Below, piece after piece: positions 1 through 13,300 of a stretch of DNA of 64,000 nt (within the stretch, counting starts at the first letter, position 1; every line of letters starts with the position of its first letter). The position numbers and the translations under genes were made by a program. The stretch is from Luscinia megarhynchos (Eukaryota > Chordata > Aves > Passeriformes > Turdidae). The notes beneath the pieces were generated by a model. The model did not search any database and was not told the origin of the DNA. It was given only the letters and a program-made list of their open reading frames with translations. The stretch covers positions 1,239,001 through 1,303,000 of the forward strand of contig CM067585.1 in NCBI GenBank assembly GCA_034336665.1, read 5' to 3'.

Positions 1-90
1 TGCACCAATCCCAGCTGGTGTTTGTCACCCTGCACCAATCCCAGCTGCTGGTGTTTGTCACCCTGCACCAATCCAGCTGCTGTTTGTCAC
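1..90. repeat. short tandem repeat, about 32-bp unit
   Basis: Three successive copies of a unit beginning TGCACCAATCCCAGCTG and ending TTTGTCACCC, with small indels. It is cut by the window edge. It lies in the last SNRNP40 intron or beyond it. Confidence 0.7.
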
Positions 91-589
91 CCTGCCACAG
101 CCTGGCTCCCATGCAGGTGAGAATCCTGCAGTGATTTATGGGATTTACATTCCCAGGAGCTCCCAGCCTCAGCTGCACGACTCAAGAGGTTCTCAGTAAT
201 GGTTTTTTAATCTTTGTTTGAAGCTCAGTGATGGATGAGCCAGGAGGAGCCCAGCACAGATCCCCCACCCAGCCAGGAGCTGGCTCTGCCCCTGCAGCCC
301 AGGCAGAGCTGTGGGTACCCAGAACAAACCCTGGCTCTGGGGATGACTGCTGCTAATTTTTGGCTGCTGACCTGGCCCAGGTGAGTGTTTCCATGGAAAC
401 ACAGCACCCTGCAGCCCTGTCCAGCCCATGCTGGACCAGGAAATGGGAATGGAAGCTGGTCCCAGCTCCTGCAGGGGGGTTTAAATGGCTCTGAAAAGGC
501 ACCACGAGCTTTGCATCACCCAGCTCTGACTGTGGTGCCACGTGTGAGACACCTGAGAACGGGGCCTAGAGCCACTGCACCAAGAGCTT

Positions 590-835
590 CCTCTGGGTGG
601 GATTTTGAGAAGGAATTGTTCCCTGGGGGGTGGGCAGGCCCTGGCACAGGGTGCCCAGAGCAGCTGTGGCTGCCCCTGCATCCCTGGCAGTGCCCAAGGT
701 CAGGCTGGACACTGGGGCTGGAGCACCTGGGACAGTGGGAGGTGTCCCTGCCATGGCAGGGGGTGGCACTGGAGGGGATTTAAGGTCCCTTCCAACCCAG
801 ACCATTCTGGGATTGTGACTTTGTGATTCTCTGGT
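590..835 (+). mobile_element. CR1 LINE 3' fragment
   Basis: The stretch ends in the typical avian CR1 3' signature AAGGTCCCTTCCAACCC, then CATTCTGGGATT and short ATTCT-like tail units. It is 5'-truncated and noncoding, within the last visible SNRNP40 intron. The remainder of 91-1218 shows no other feature I can support. Confidence 0.75.
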
Positions 836-1218
836 TTGCTTCCTACAGCTTTGGGGGCAGTTAGGACCCCCCAGGTGATCCATGACCTCATGCAACCACC
901 AAACATGTTTATATCCCCTGCATCCCACGTATTCCAAACCCCTTCCTCAGGGCCCCTGGAAGGCTGGACAAGCCCTGGCCAGGGGCAGCCACCCCCAGCC
1001 CACCCAAGAGCCACCCTGCTGCCCTCTGGGTGTCCCCAGCCCAGTCCCAGAGTCCCTGTGCCCAGCCCAGAGTGCCCCCACCCAACTGGAGATGAGCAAA
1101 CAAGGCTCTGCCACCCCTAAATCTGCTGATGACTGGACTGAGCCACTCTGGCAATTCTGGGGCTGCTTCCTAGAGCATGAGCAGCTCAGTGAGCCCTGGG
1201 GAGGTGGGGAGCACTTAC

Positions 1219-1322
1219 TGATGGGCTCCTCAGGGTGGAAAGCCAGTTCATTGACAGAGCCAGCATGGCCAGGCAGCTTGTACAGGATCCTCCTGGAGGT
1301 GGTGTCCCACACGTACACAAAC
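1219..1322 (-). CDS. SNRNP40: SNRNP40 coding exon 9 (penultimate)
   Basis: Encodes RFVYVWDTTSRRILYKLPGH then AGSVNELAFHPEEPI. The donor is GTAAGT and the acceptor TGTTGCAG. The acceptor and the first bases of the exon form the first unit of the tandem array that fills the upstream intron. The final exon was searched for in 1-1218 and not found, so it should lie left of the window. Confidence 0.93.
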
Positions 1323-4300
1323 CTGCAACAGAGTCCTGGTGAGGGCAGGCACCAAACCTGCAACACTCCTGGTCAGGGCAGGCACACACAAACCTGCAAC
1401 AGAGTCCTGGTCAGGGCACACACACACAGACCTGCAACAGTCCTGGTCAGGGCAGGCACACACAAACCTGCAACAGTCCTGGTCAGGGCAGGCACACAAA
1501 CCTGCAACAGTCCTGGTCAGGGCAGGCACACACAAACCTGCAACAGGAGTCCTGGTCAGGGCAGGCACACACAAACCTGCAACAGTCCTGGTCAGGGCAG
1601 GCACACAAACCTGCAACAGAGTCCTGGTCAGGGCAGGCACACAAACCTGCAACAGTCCTGGTCAGGGGCAGGCACACACAGACCTGCAACAGTCCTGGTC
1701 AGGGCAGGCACACAAACCTGCAACAGTCCTGGTCAGGGCAGACACACAAACCTGCAACACTCCTGGTCAGGGCAGGCACACATAAACCTGCAACAGTCCT
1801 GGTCAGGGCAGGCACACAAACCTGCAACAGAGTCCTGGTCAGGGCAGGCACACAAACCTGCAACAGTCCTGGTCAGGGCAGGCACACACAAACCTGCAAC
1901 AGTCCTGGTCAGGGCACACACACACAAACCTGCAACAGTCCTGGTCAGGGCAGGCACACACAAACCTGCAACAGTCCTGGTCAGGGCAGGCACACAAACT
2001 TGCAACAGTCCTGGTCAGGGCAGGCACAGCCCAAAGGAAACACCTGAGCCCCAGGGGGTTCTCAACTGGCTGGAACAACCTCTGTGTGGATAAACAGGAA
2101 CTTGCCAGGAGAAAAATGCTGCTCTGACAGGCCCAGGAGAGCAGAGAGGAGTCAACAGGTCCAGAGGCAAAAACCTCCCTGCCAGCACTGCACTTCACCC
2201 CTCAGGGCACAGAGATCAGCTTGAAAGTTGGAGGCCAAAGAAATCCTTGATAGAGCAGGGACAGGGAGAAAAACCAGCACTGGGAATGGAAGTGTCACCC
2301 TCATGGCACCCCCCAAACACTGTGCACGGCCAGGCATCCCCCTGGGCTGGCAGTGAGGAGTGAGAGGCCCCCCAGCCCCCCCAGCCCTGCAACCCCTCAC
2401 AGCAGCAGCTCTGAGATGCCATTCCCCCTGCTGTGCCACAGACCCACTTGCCAGCATTCCTTAGGAGTGATGGGGTCACACTGAGCCCTTTGATCACTCC
2501 CTGCCAGGCCTCACCCACTGCTGGCTCCTGCCTGAGTTGAGAACCCCCCAGGACCCTTCCCTGGGGGCACCAGGCACAGCTCAGCCTTCACAATTCTCTT
2601 AAAAACCATCTCAGGGTCAGGGAAACACAGCCCAAAATCCCTGTGGGAAGCTCTGCTGGGATGCCCTGCCCCTGCTCACAGAGATCTGGATCATCAGAAC
2701 GAGATCAGCATCCCCCAGGGCAGGGCAGGGCAGGGCAGGAGGCTGCACCCCACCTGCACAGCAATCCCACAGCCCAGGGAAAGGACTTTGGCACAAGGCT
2801 CACAGCTCTGCAAACCCAAAACAAAAATCAGTGCCTGGGCAGAGGTGATGCTCACCCTGATGCCTGGAAAGGCTGACCTGGAACAGAGACTAAAGAAATA
2901 AAACAGGGATTTACTGAAAGGATGCACTTTGGGCAGTGCAAGAGCCTGGCTGGGGCTGCACCCAAATCAAATCCAAGATGGATCCTGGTCACGAGTTTTA
3001 CATTTTTATAACTTTTGGTTCATCTACACATTGTCCAAGCACAGCCCCAGGCTATGGAGTCCCAGCCCCCTGCCTTGCCCCTTCCCTTTGCTGCTGTTTC
3101 TGATTTTTGGGTACTGGTTGTCCTTGATTCCCCAGCTGGGAAGGGATTGTTTTGTCCAGCCCTGTGAAGAGAATTTACTGACACCTAACAGGAAGTGTCA
3201 GAGTTACACACCAAGCAGCAGAGAGTCTGGAAAATGTAAAAGCTCAAACCCAAAGCATCAACCCTGCCCCCCTCTCCCCTCCTCAGGGAGGTGGTTGAGA
3301 GCTCAAAGAACTCCTGGGGCAGGAAGGGCAGGAGTGGGGTGTGGTGGGAAGGGCAGCTCTGCTGTCACCCCCCAGGGCATCACTGGGCTCTCAGAGACTG
3401 AGGGATGGTGTGGCCAGAAATGTGAATTCTGTCCCCATCTGCTGCAGCCGGGTGGGGCAGTGACCCTGATCTCCTGGCACATATTATCTGCTAATGGGCC
3501 AGTTTTAAACCAGCTGGGCAATCATCTTTATCTTTCCACAGCCCATCCTCCCTCCAGGAGATATCTCCTGTTAATGGCCATTGTTAAAAACTGTGTGTGG
3601 CAGTGATTCCTACTGCTGTGGGAATATCTCCTGTTAATGGGCCATTGTTAAAAACCAGCTGGGGCAATCATCTTTATCTTTCCCACAGCCCATCCTCCCT
3701 CCAGGAGATATCTCCTGTTCATGGCCATTGAGTCCCAGGGCATGACTGATAAAATTACATCATCCCACTGGGAGATGCTCCACCCAGGGGGAGGACCCAA
3801 ACCTTTCCTACCCAGATAAAAACTGAGATTTTGGACACCAAGGTACCTTCTTTCCACTGGATTCCAGAGGAAAGCCAGACCTTTCCACATCATCCCTGGA
3901 GCTTCAGAGGAAAACTGCACCTTCTCCAGGAGCACTGCTCCAGCTGAACCACATCTGCCCCTGCAGGAGGATGCAGCCACCATTGAATGGGACTGCTGCC
4001 AACACCCTGACTGACTGACGGGTGTCAGCTTGGATTCTGACTCTGGCAGTGTTTGGGATTGTTCTTTGTAATACTGCATTTCTATTTTAATTTTCCTAGT
4101 AAAGAACTGTTATTCCTAATTCCCATATTTTTGCCTGAGAACCCCTTAATTTCAAAATTATAATAATTTGGAGGGAGGGGGTTACATTCTCCATTTCAAA
4201 GAGAAGCTCCTGCCTTTATTGGCAGACACCAGTCCTCCAAACCAGGACAGATGGGGACAGTGCAGGAACACGTGGGAAAGGGAACATTTTGCAGGAACAC

Positions 4301-7300
4301 TTGGGAGATGGAACATTTTGCAGGAACACCTGGAGAAGGGAACATTTTAAGGAACACATGGAGATGGATCCCTGCTCCCAGGCAGCTGCTGTGCACCCCC
4401 TGGCTCTCCTGCAGGGACTCAAACCTGCTGGGCATGGGCAGCCCCTCTCAGATCCAGGCTGGACCCTTCCAGACTTATTTTGGGCTCCTCAGTTTCCCCC
4501 TTCCTTTCCATGTCAGGGCTTTGTAGACCAGACAAAAAAAGATTTACTATTACAATCAGCCTGGATTGTCACTGAAATGCTGCTTTTCACCCCAAAAAAG
4601 CCCTGAATAATTAATAACCCCTGCTGGCTGGCCAGAGAGGGCACAGGGTACCAGCACCACGTGCTGCTCCTCCCCAGGAGCTTTTCAGGCCAGTGCTATT
4701 CTGTGATTTATCTTCTTGAGGGAAACCCTCAGGCCTGCAATGTAAGCCTTGAATCAGGAATGTTTCAAGCCCAACTCTTATCCAGCAGGCAGGAGTTGTA
4801 TCTGTTCCTTTCTCAAGGCACTCTGCTGTTGTGGTTTTAAATTTGGTGTTGCAAAGGAGGCAAAGTGGATGATTTTACTACAAAAATACTCCTGAATACT
4901 ACTTTGATACTTTTGAAGGGCTCAACAGCAAAAATAAAGACTCAAGTAATTTGCCCTCCAACACAGACCCATAGGAGGAGAGAGGAATCACCAGGGGAAT
5001 GTTTTGTACTCAAATCAAAATGTTTGTTTAATCTTGCTTTGCTTTTCCTGCAGATACTCCTCAAAAAAACCCCTAAAAATAGCTAAAAAAAAAAAAAAGA
5101 AAAAAAAAGAAAGAAAAGCTCTGTGATAGCAGAAAGATGGGAGTGGCCTGGTGTGACCTGCCTCAGGAGCTGTCTGAGCCCTGAGATCCATCAGCACCTG
5201 CACAATGAAACCACTGACCCAAACTGCAGGCTCAGCCTGCCCAGAGCAGGGATCTGGGCAGAACTGCCCTCCCAGGTCAGGAACTGCTCTATTCCATCAG
5301 GAACTGCTTTCTCTCCCATCAGGAATTCTCCCTCCCCACGTGCCCCCACTAGGGCTGGGGGCAGAATCAGGGCCCCAGCTCATGCTGGGACAGCTGCCCC
5401 ACTAAATCTGGACAGGGAGAGCTCAAGTTCTGCCTCTCTGCTATCAGAACCTCATTAATCTGGTGATTACTGCTGCCCCATGCCCTGGCCCCCAGCCTGC
5501 AGGAATTCCTGTCTCCTGGCACTGCACTTGGGCCTGGGTTTGCTCCAGGGGTCAGGAGTGTCCTTCACAGGGACCTTCAGACCCTGCTCTGCTTCATCCC
5601 TCTGCCCTTTTCACTCCTCAGCTCACTTTACTGAATATTTCATTTACCAGTCTGAGATGTGCCAATTGGTCCTTATTTCTGCTTAATTAAAGGAGAGGTC
5701 ATTAGTGATCCCTGGAATCCCACCATGCAGGGATTTAACTGGGATTTGTGCTCCTTATCCTCCTTATCCACACAGACCCTGCTCTCACAGGCCCTCCCAG
5801 GTCTGCCAGCTCACCCAGTGGCAAAGATGTCCCTGTCACCTGCTGGGGGATCCTGTGGTGGGACAGGGCAGAGCCTCAGCCAGGTTTTGACAAAAATAAC
5901 CAGATTTTACAACAGTCAGATACTCCTGCATAGACACTAACAACAGAAATTCCCTGTGGAAATCAGGAAAACTCCCTGAGGGCTGTTTGAGATTTCACAC
6001 ACAACCCTGAGCCTTGAGATTCTGATGCAGGAAACTGCAAATCCATCATAGGTGGGGACAACTCACCTGTCAGCAGAGCCCCCTGCAATTTTACTGCCAT
6101 CTGGGGACCAGGAGCACCTCAGAAGGTTCTGCAACAAAAGAACATGCAGAGATCTATTTAGTTTCCCCCTTCCCCTTGAATTAAAAGCACCACATTAATG
6201 ATCTCCCTTGGAAGATAAGATGGTAATTACAGATTTTATGTTATTGCTGGAAACAGCCAGTGCCTTGTTATTTTACACAAAGTAGATGGTAAGTGTAGAA
6301 AATATTTAATTTACAGCTAATTACAGCCGAACTGAGCAAAGAAATTTTGTTCCTGAGGCTTTAATTGGAATCCCACTTTGAGAATTCATCTTTCTTTGAG
6401 TTCTTATTAAAGCCTTTCTGGCCTAAACTTGAATTGAAAAAAAACAATTTAGAGAAAAGTTAAGAGCAGAGGGAATTGAACAAGCAGTGGAGCACACTCA
6501 CCTTTTCAAAATTATGGACATTTCCCTGGAAAATCTTGACACATCTCTCCTTGGGGGCAAAGGGCCTCACGTCCCAGATCCGAACTGCAAGAGGGTCAGA
6601 GGCAGCAGCTGAGGGCACAGGGAAGGGCACAGGGAAGGGCACAGCCCTGTGCCAGGCCAGGCTCCCAAAGGCCACAGGGAGCAGCAGCTTCCCCTGCAGC
6701 AGCCTCTGCTCTGGCAGCACAACAGCAGCAAGGTGGAATTGCAAAAAAATCCAAAGCTGCCATCCCAAAATTGAGCCAGCACCTCCTTATAGGAGGCTTT
6801 TCTTCATCCTGACACATCCCATGGGCAGGGCCCTGCTGGGCTCAGCCTCAGAGAGGGACAATGGGACAGGCAGGGTGGCAGCTGGGCTGGCACAGCTGCT
6901 GAGGGAACAGAGCCAGCCTGAGAGCAGCCAGACAGAGTGCAGGATAACCTGTGGCATGGCTCCTGTGCCCATGTCCCTCCTGCAGGATAACCTGTGCCAT
7001 GGCTCCTGTCCCCATGCCCTGCTGGAACTGGGCTGTCACTCCTGCTGAGGGGACAAACCTGTGCCATGGCTCCTGTCCCAGTTCCCTCCAGGAGCCCCTG
7101 AGGCAGCTGCTCCCCCCACCAAGGACACAGACCTGTTGTTCAGCTCTGGAGCCCAACTCCCAGCAGCCCACCCCCCTGAGTGCTGTTTTCCCAGGATGAG
7201 CACCCATGGGTGCCCCTGGGGTGCCCCAGCAGGCTGTACCTGTGTTGTCCATGGCGTTGGAGAGCAGGTAGGAGCCCTCAGAGCTGAGGCTCAGCCCGGT

Positions 7301-10300
7301 CACCGAGTCGGCGTGGCCACGCATGCTGTAGGTGAGCTTGTTCTGCCTCAGGTCCCACACCTGGCACAGGGACAGCAGCACTGCTGGGGCTGCACTCTGA
7401 GCACCCACACGGGCACAGGGCACCCAGCTGTGCCACAGCAAACAGCAGCACTGCTGGGGCTGCACTCTGAGCACCCACACGGGCACAGGGCACCCACACG
7501 GGCACAGGGCACCCACACAGGCACTGGGGCACCCACCACGGGCACTGGGCACCCACACGGGCACAGGACACCCACACGGGCACAGAGCACCCACACGGGC
7601 ACAGGGGTACTCTACGGGCACAGGGCACCCAGCTGTGCCAGGAACCACACCTGGCACAGGGACAGCAGCACTGCTGGGGCTGCACTCTGAGCACCCACAC
7701 GGGCACAGGGCACCCACACGGGCACTGGGCACCCACACAGGCACAGGGGCACCCACACGGGCACAGAGCACCCACACGGGCACAGAGCACCCACACGGGC
7801 ACAGAGCACCCACACGGGCACTGGGCACCCACACGGGCACAGGGGCACCCACACGGGCACTGGGCACCCACACGGGCACAGAGCACCCACACGGGCTGGG
7901 GCACCCACACGGGCATGGGGCACCCACTGCGGGCACAGAGCACCCACACGGGCACTGGGCACCCACACGGGCACTGGGCACCCACACGGGCACAGAGCAC
8001 CCACACGGGCACAGGGGCACCCACACGGGCACTGGGCACCCACACGGGCACTGGGCACCCACACGGGCACTGGGCACCCACACGGGCACAGGGCACCCAC
8101 ACGGGCACTGGGGCACCCACACGGGCACTGGGGCACCCACACGGGCACTGAGCACCCACACGGGCACAGGGCACCCACACGGGCACAGGGCACCCACACA
8201 GGCACTGGGCACCCAGCTGTGCCACAGCAAACAGCCAGGGGACACACTGAGCACAGCCTGGGGACAGCTCTGGTGGCAGTGCCACACTGAGCACTGGCTG
8301 GGGACAGCCTGGGGACAGCTCTGGTGGCAGTGCCACACTGAGCACAGCCTGGGGACAGCTCTGGTGGCAGTGCCACACTGAGCACTGGCTGGGACAGCTC
8401 TGGTGGCAGTGCCACACTGAGCACAGCCTGGGACAGCTCTGGTGGCAGTGCCACACTGAGCACAGCCTGGGACAGCTCTGGTGGCAGTGCCACACTGAGC
8501 ACAGCCTGGGGACAGCTCTGGTGGCAGTGCCACACTGAGCACTGGCTGGGGACAGCTCTGGTGGCAGTGCCACACTGAGCACTGGCTGGGGACAGCTCTG
8601 GTGGCAGTGCCACACTGAGCACTGGCTGGGGACAGCTCTGGTGGCAGTGCCACACTGAGCACTGGCTGGGGACAGCTCTGGTGGCAGTGCCACACTGAGC
8701 ACTGGCTGGGGACAGCTCTGGTGGCAGTGCCACACTGAGCACAGCCTGGGGACAGCTCTGGTGGCAGTGCCACACTGAGCACAGCCTGGGACAGCTCTGG
8801 TGGCAGTGCCACACTGAGCACAGCCTGGGGACAGCTCTGGTGGCAGTGCCCAGACAGGGTGGAGGGCACAGGGACAGCCTGGGCCCTGAGGCCACCAGGG
8901 CAATCAGCTGAGTGAAGGCTGAGCTCACTCTTACATAAGAACTTTCCACAGCAGCAGGTGCCAGGGGGAGCTGCAAACTGGGGCACAGGGCACAGAGGGG
9001 ACATGCCACCACATTTTCTCCTGCTGACCTCAGCCCTGGCTCTGTCACAGGCTGCCAGCACAGCCAGCAGTCCCTGCTGGGACACTGGGAATGCCAGCTG
9101 TCACTGCCAGCCTGGAGCAGATCCCTGCCACTCTGCTGGCCCTGTGCCCCAGCAGGGACTGACACAGCAGGTCCAGGGGGGCTGGGGTGTAAAATCCAGC
9201 AGGTGACTCCCATGGCTGCCCTTGAGCAACACAGGGTGTGACAGGATGGACAAGTGAAAAAGGGACACAGGGTCCTACCTTGATGTCATTGTCAATGCCT
9301 CCAGAGATGATCTGGTCACTGGTGTCATTGAAGGTGACAGCCAGGACCTGGTAGGTGTTCTGGAATGTCTGGACAGCAGCTTTTTTCCTGATGTCCCACA
9401 GCTGGAAAGAAACATGGCACTCATAAGAGCTGGGCACAGATATTTAACAACAAAATCACAGGGAGCTGCAGAGATATTGGCAGAGACTCAGACTGTTCTC
9501 CTGAAACTCCTTTGTAGATCTCAGGAAATCACTACAAAAAACATCCAGACTGGAAATCTTTATTAGAAACATTAAACCTGGTGGGTTTGGAGCACAGGAA
9601 TGAAGGGAAGGAAAAAAGGACCAGCCCAGATTTCAGGAGAGAGAAGAAAGGGCCAGCCCAGATTTTAGGAGAGAGAAGAAGGGCCAGCCCAGATTTCAGG
9701 AGAGAGAAGAATGGGGCCAGCCCAGATTTCAGGAGAGAGAAGAAAGGGCCAGCCCAGATTTTAGGAGAGAGAAGAATGGGCCAGCTCAGATTTTAGGAGA
9801 GAGAAGAATGGGTCAGCCCAGATTTCAGGAATAGTTTTCTCACACTTTGCTGATCCAGAGCAGCAAAAAAAGCCCAGCTGAGCAGCTCAACCCCCCTGAG
9901 AAGTACAGAAAACGAGGAGCAGTGAAATTTTATGTCACACTTTCAACGCAGACCTCATGACAACAAAAAGAGTAACAAAGGGCTGCACTCAGCCCAGTTA
10001 AAGACGACCCGAAAATCTTCTCTGTCGGGACTGCAACTGTAACACTCAGCTCATACAGAGCTCCAGTTTTGTCCCCGAGCTGTCCCGACACAAGTCCCCG
10101 TGTCCCGGCTGACCTTGACGGTGCCGTCGTCGCTGCCGGTGCACACGAGCTGCGGCCCGCGGCGGGCGGGGTAGCAGGAGTTGACGAAAGGAGGTGTGGC
10201 CCTTCAGCCTCTTCACCCTCTCGCCCGTCTCGCTGTCCCACACAGCCACCGTTTTGTCCGTGGATGCTGAGAAGAGCATGCTGCAGGCAACACCCCTCGT

Positions 10301-13300
10301 GAGGGCTCAGCTCCCTCCCCACGGGCACTGGGCAAAAGCTGGCAGGCCTTTCTCTCAAGTTCTAAGTATTTTTCTCACAGCCTTAAAACTTTCTCAGCCT
10401 CAGCTAAAGGTTCTTTCTTTATCGTAAACACAAAAATAAACACCTGCAAGGTCCCTGAAAAAGCCAGGAAAAAAAGGTGTCTCTTTCTCTAACCTGTTTG
10501 TATTTTGTTTTGCACAAGCTGCCTTATTTAAGGCAATGGCTTCATTTAATAAATTGCTCTTTCCTGCACCAAGCAAGAGAGTGTCTTGTTGCTGTAATCC
10601 TTTCCAAGGCAACAATCTTCCTCTCAGGAATCACCAGTGGGAGAAGAACCTCCCCCTGTGGTGTTTTGGAGGAGCCTGACTGACACTGGAGGGATATATA
10701 ACCCTCCCTGGCTTCCCTAAAATCTCTGATTTTTATAGCAGAGGAGCCCCTGGCACTCTGGGGTGAGGGAAACCATTGCCAAGTTTGTGCTGAGTTATCA
10801 CAGTTTTAAAAGCAATGTAAATATCTGTGTTGGAGCTCAGTTGGCTGCTCTGTTCTACAGCATCTTTGGGAGGTTAATGATGGAAAATTTAATGATTAAA
10901 CTAAATAGCTGCTGTAGAGTTCAAAAAGGAAAAAAGCCAGATAGCTCCAAGTCTTTGTCTTGCACTGGTGTAAGGCCTGGGATCCAGAATTACTTTTAAA
11001 CCAGGAAAGTTGTGTGTTTTTTAAAACATTAGTGCTCCACAAGTGAGCTGCTGCTGGAGAAGCATTAGAGATGGGACTGGAGCAGCAGGAGTGGGAAGCC
11101 TGGAATTTGCATTTTGTCAGGGTTTTCTATTTAAATGAAGGCTCATTTCCAAGTCTGAGGAGTTTTTATTTGTTTCTTTCAGCCTTTAAAAATTAAGATT
11201 TAAAATCTGGCATGTCTGGCACCTCACTGGTGGAAATAAACCCCCCCAGAGGAAGGCAGAGCAGGGAAGGCTCCTCGTGTCAGGAGCAGGTTTCTGGCTG
11301 GGTTTGGATTTTTATTTCCCACCCAGTGGATGGGCACTGTCCCTGTGGAGCTGGTGGCACCTCTGGGTCATCCCTGAGTTTGGAGCAGCATCAAATCCAA
11401 GCTGTGCCCAATCCCCACCCTGTCCCCAGCCCAGAGCTCCCTGGGGCACCCCCAGGGATGGGATCCAAACCCCCCTGGGCAGTTCCAAGCCCTGCCCACC
11501 CTTTCCATGGGGAAATTCCTGCTGTGCCCACCCTGAGCCTCCCCTGCCCAGCCTGAGCCGTTCCCTCTGCTCCTGTCCCTGTTCCTGTTCCCAGAGCCCG
11601 ACCTGGGGCTGTCCCCTCCTGGCAGGGAGTTGTGCAGAGCCACAAGGGCCCTGAGCCTCCTTTTCTCCAGCTGAGCCCCTGCCAGCTCTGTTTGCTGAGG
11701 TTCAGGGAGTCTCTGAGCAGCAGCAAGCCCCTGCCCTCACCTGCCATCCGTGTTGTAGTGCAGCTCCATGACAGCCCCACTGTGTCCTTTCAGGGTGGCA
11801 AAGTTGTCACAGTCCCCGTAGACATTCCAGAGCACTGGGGGACAGCAAGGAAGAGATGAGCCCAGGGAAGCCATGGGAACAGCCTGCTGCTGTGCATGGA
11901 GCTGATCTTTGGGATTTCAGCCAAGTGCAGGATGGGGATGGACCAGCCCCACTGCTGAGTCCCATCTGGGATAATCCCCAGGCTCGTGTGAGCCCCAGGG
12001 CAGAGGTGATTTAGGGGGTCTTTGTTTAAGGTGAATTTATTAAAAAAGTTATAATCCTTGCTTCAGCACTCCTAAGCATTAAAAGCTGCATTTCTGCAGA
12101 CCTATGGAACCTGTGTGAGGGGCACACAGGGCTGAGCTCAGTAAGACACATTTCCAGCACTGTCAGGATGGGGCCTGGAGAGGAGCTGGGAAAAGCTTCC
12201 TGCACCCCTGGGGAAGCAATTCCCCCTCAGAGCCCAGCCAGGTGAGGGCTGAGCTAAAACCCCTCAGCAGGGACACTCACAGATGAGCCTGTCGAAGCCA
12301 GCTGAGGCCAGGGTGTTGCCATTGGGATGGAACTTGCAGCAGTAAACCTCCCCCTCGTGTCCTGACAGCAGCATGATGGGGGCCTGCAGCGAGGAGCAGC
12401 GTGGGGGGCCCTGGGGGCACGGGGACAGCGTCAGGGACAAGGGACAAGGCAGGGCACGGCCAGCCTGCCACCCTGCTGAGCAGCCTGGCCTTCCCCAGCA
12501 CGGCCCACCTGCACCACAGGCTGCTGAGGCAGGAAAAGAGCTCCCAGAGCATCAAATCCAAGCTGTGCCCGATCCCCACCCTGTCCCCAACCCAGAGCTC
12601 TCAGGGGCACCTCCAGGGATGGGATCCAAACCCCCCCTGGGCAGTTCCAAGCCCTGCCCACCCTTTCCATGAGGAAATTCCTGCTGTGCCCACCCTGAGC
12701 CTCCCCTGCCCAGCCTGAGCCGTTCCCAGAGCCCGACCTGGGGCTGTCCCCTCCCTGGCAGGGGAGTTGTGCAGAGCCACAAGGGCCCTGAGCCTCCTTT
12801 TCTCCAGCTGAGCCCTCTTCCCAGCTCCCTCAGACCCCTCCCTGGGGCTCAGCCTCTCCCCAGCTCCCTCAGCCCCTCCCCAGCTCCCTCAGACCCTCCT
12901 GGGGCTCAGACCCTCTCCAGCTCCCTCAGCCTCTCCCAGGCTCCCTCAGCCTCTCCCCCTCCCCCAGCCCCTCCCCGGCTCCCTCAGCCCCTCCCCCGGC
13001 TCCCTCAGCCTCTCCCCTCCCAGTCCCTCCCCGGCTCCCTCAGCCTCTCCCCCTCCCCAGTCCCTCCCCGGCTCCCTCAGCCCCTCCTGGGGCTCAGCCC
13101 CTCCCCGGCTCCCTCAGCCTCTGCCCCTCCCCAGCCCCAATTCCCGGACACGCTCCCGCCCCTCCCGCCCTGAGGGGCCCAGAACCAGCACGCAGCGCCC
13201 AGCCCCAACATCCTTCCCTCCTTTCGGAACCACCCCCCTCGTTCTTCCCCCACCTCTCCGCCCCAGCCCGGCTCTCTCCCCCCACCCTCCCCTCACGTCG

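Noticed and set aside
1..1218. Search for the terminal SNRNP40 exon
   Set aside because: No sequence encoding the expected C-terminal end with an acceptor was found on the minus strand, so the exon is taken to lie left of the window.
6848..9213. Open frames of 530-745 codons on the minus strand rich in Cys/Pro/Val/Trp
   Set aside because: They run through two minisatellites whose unit lengths keep frames open. The only real coding inside them is SNRNP40 exon 6, split by introns.
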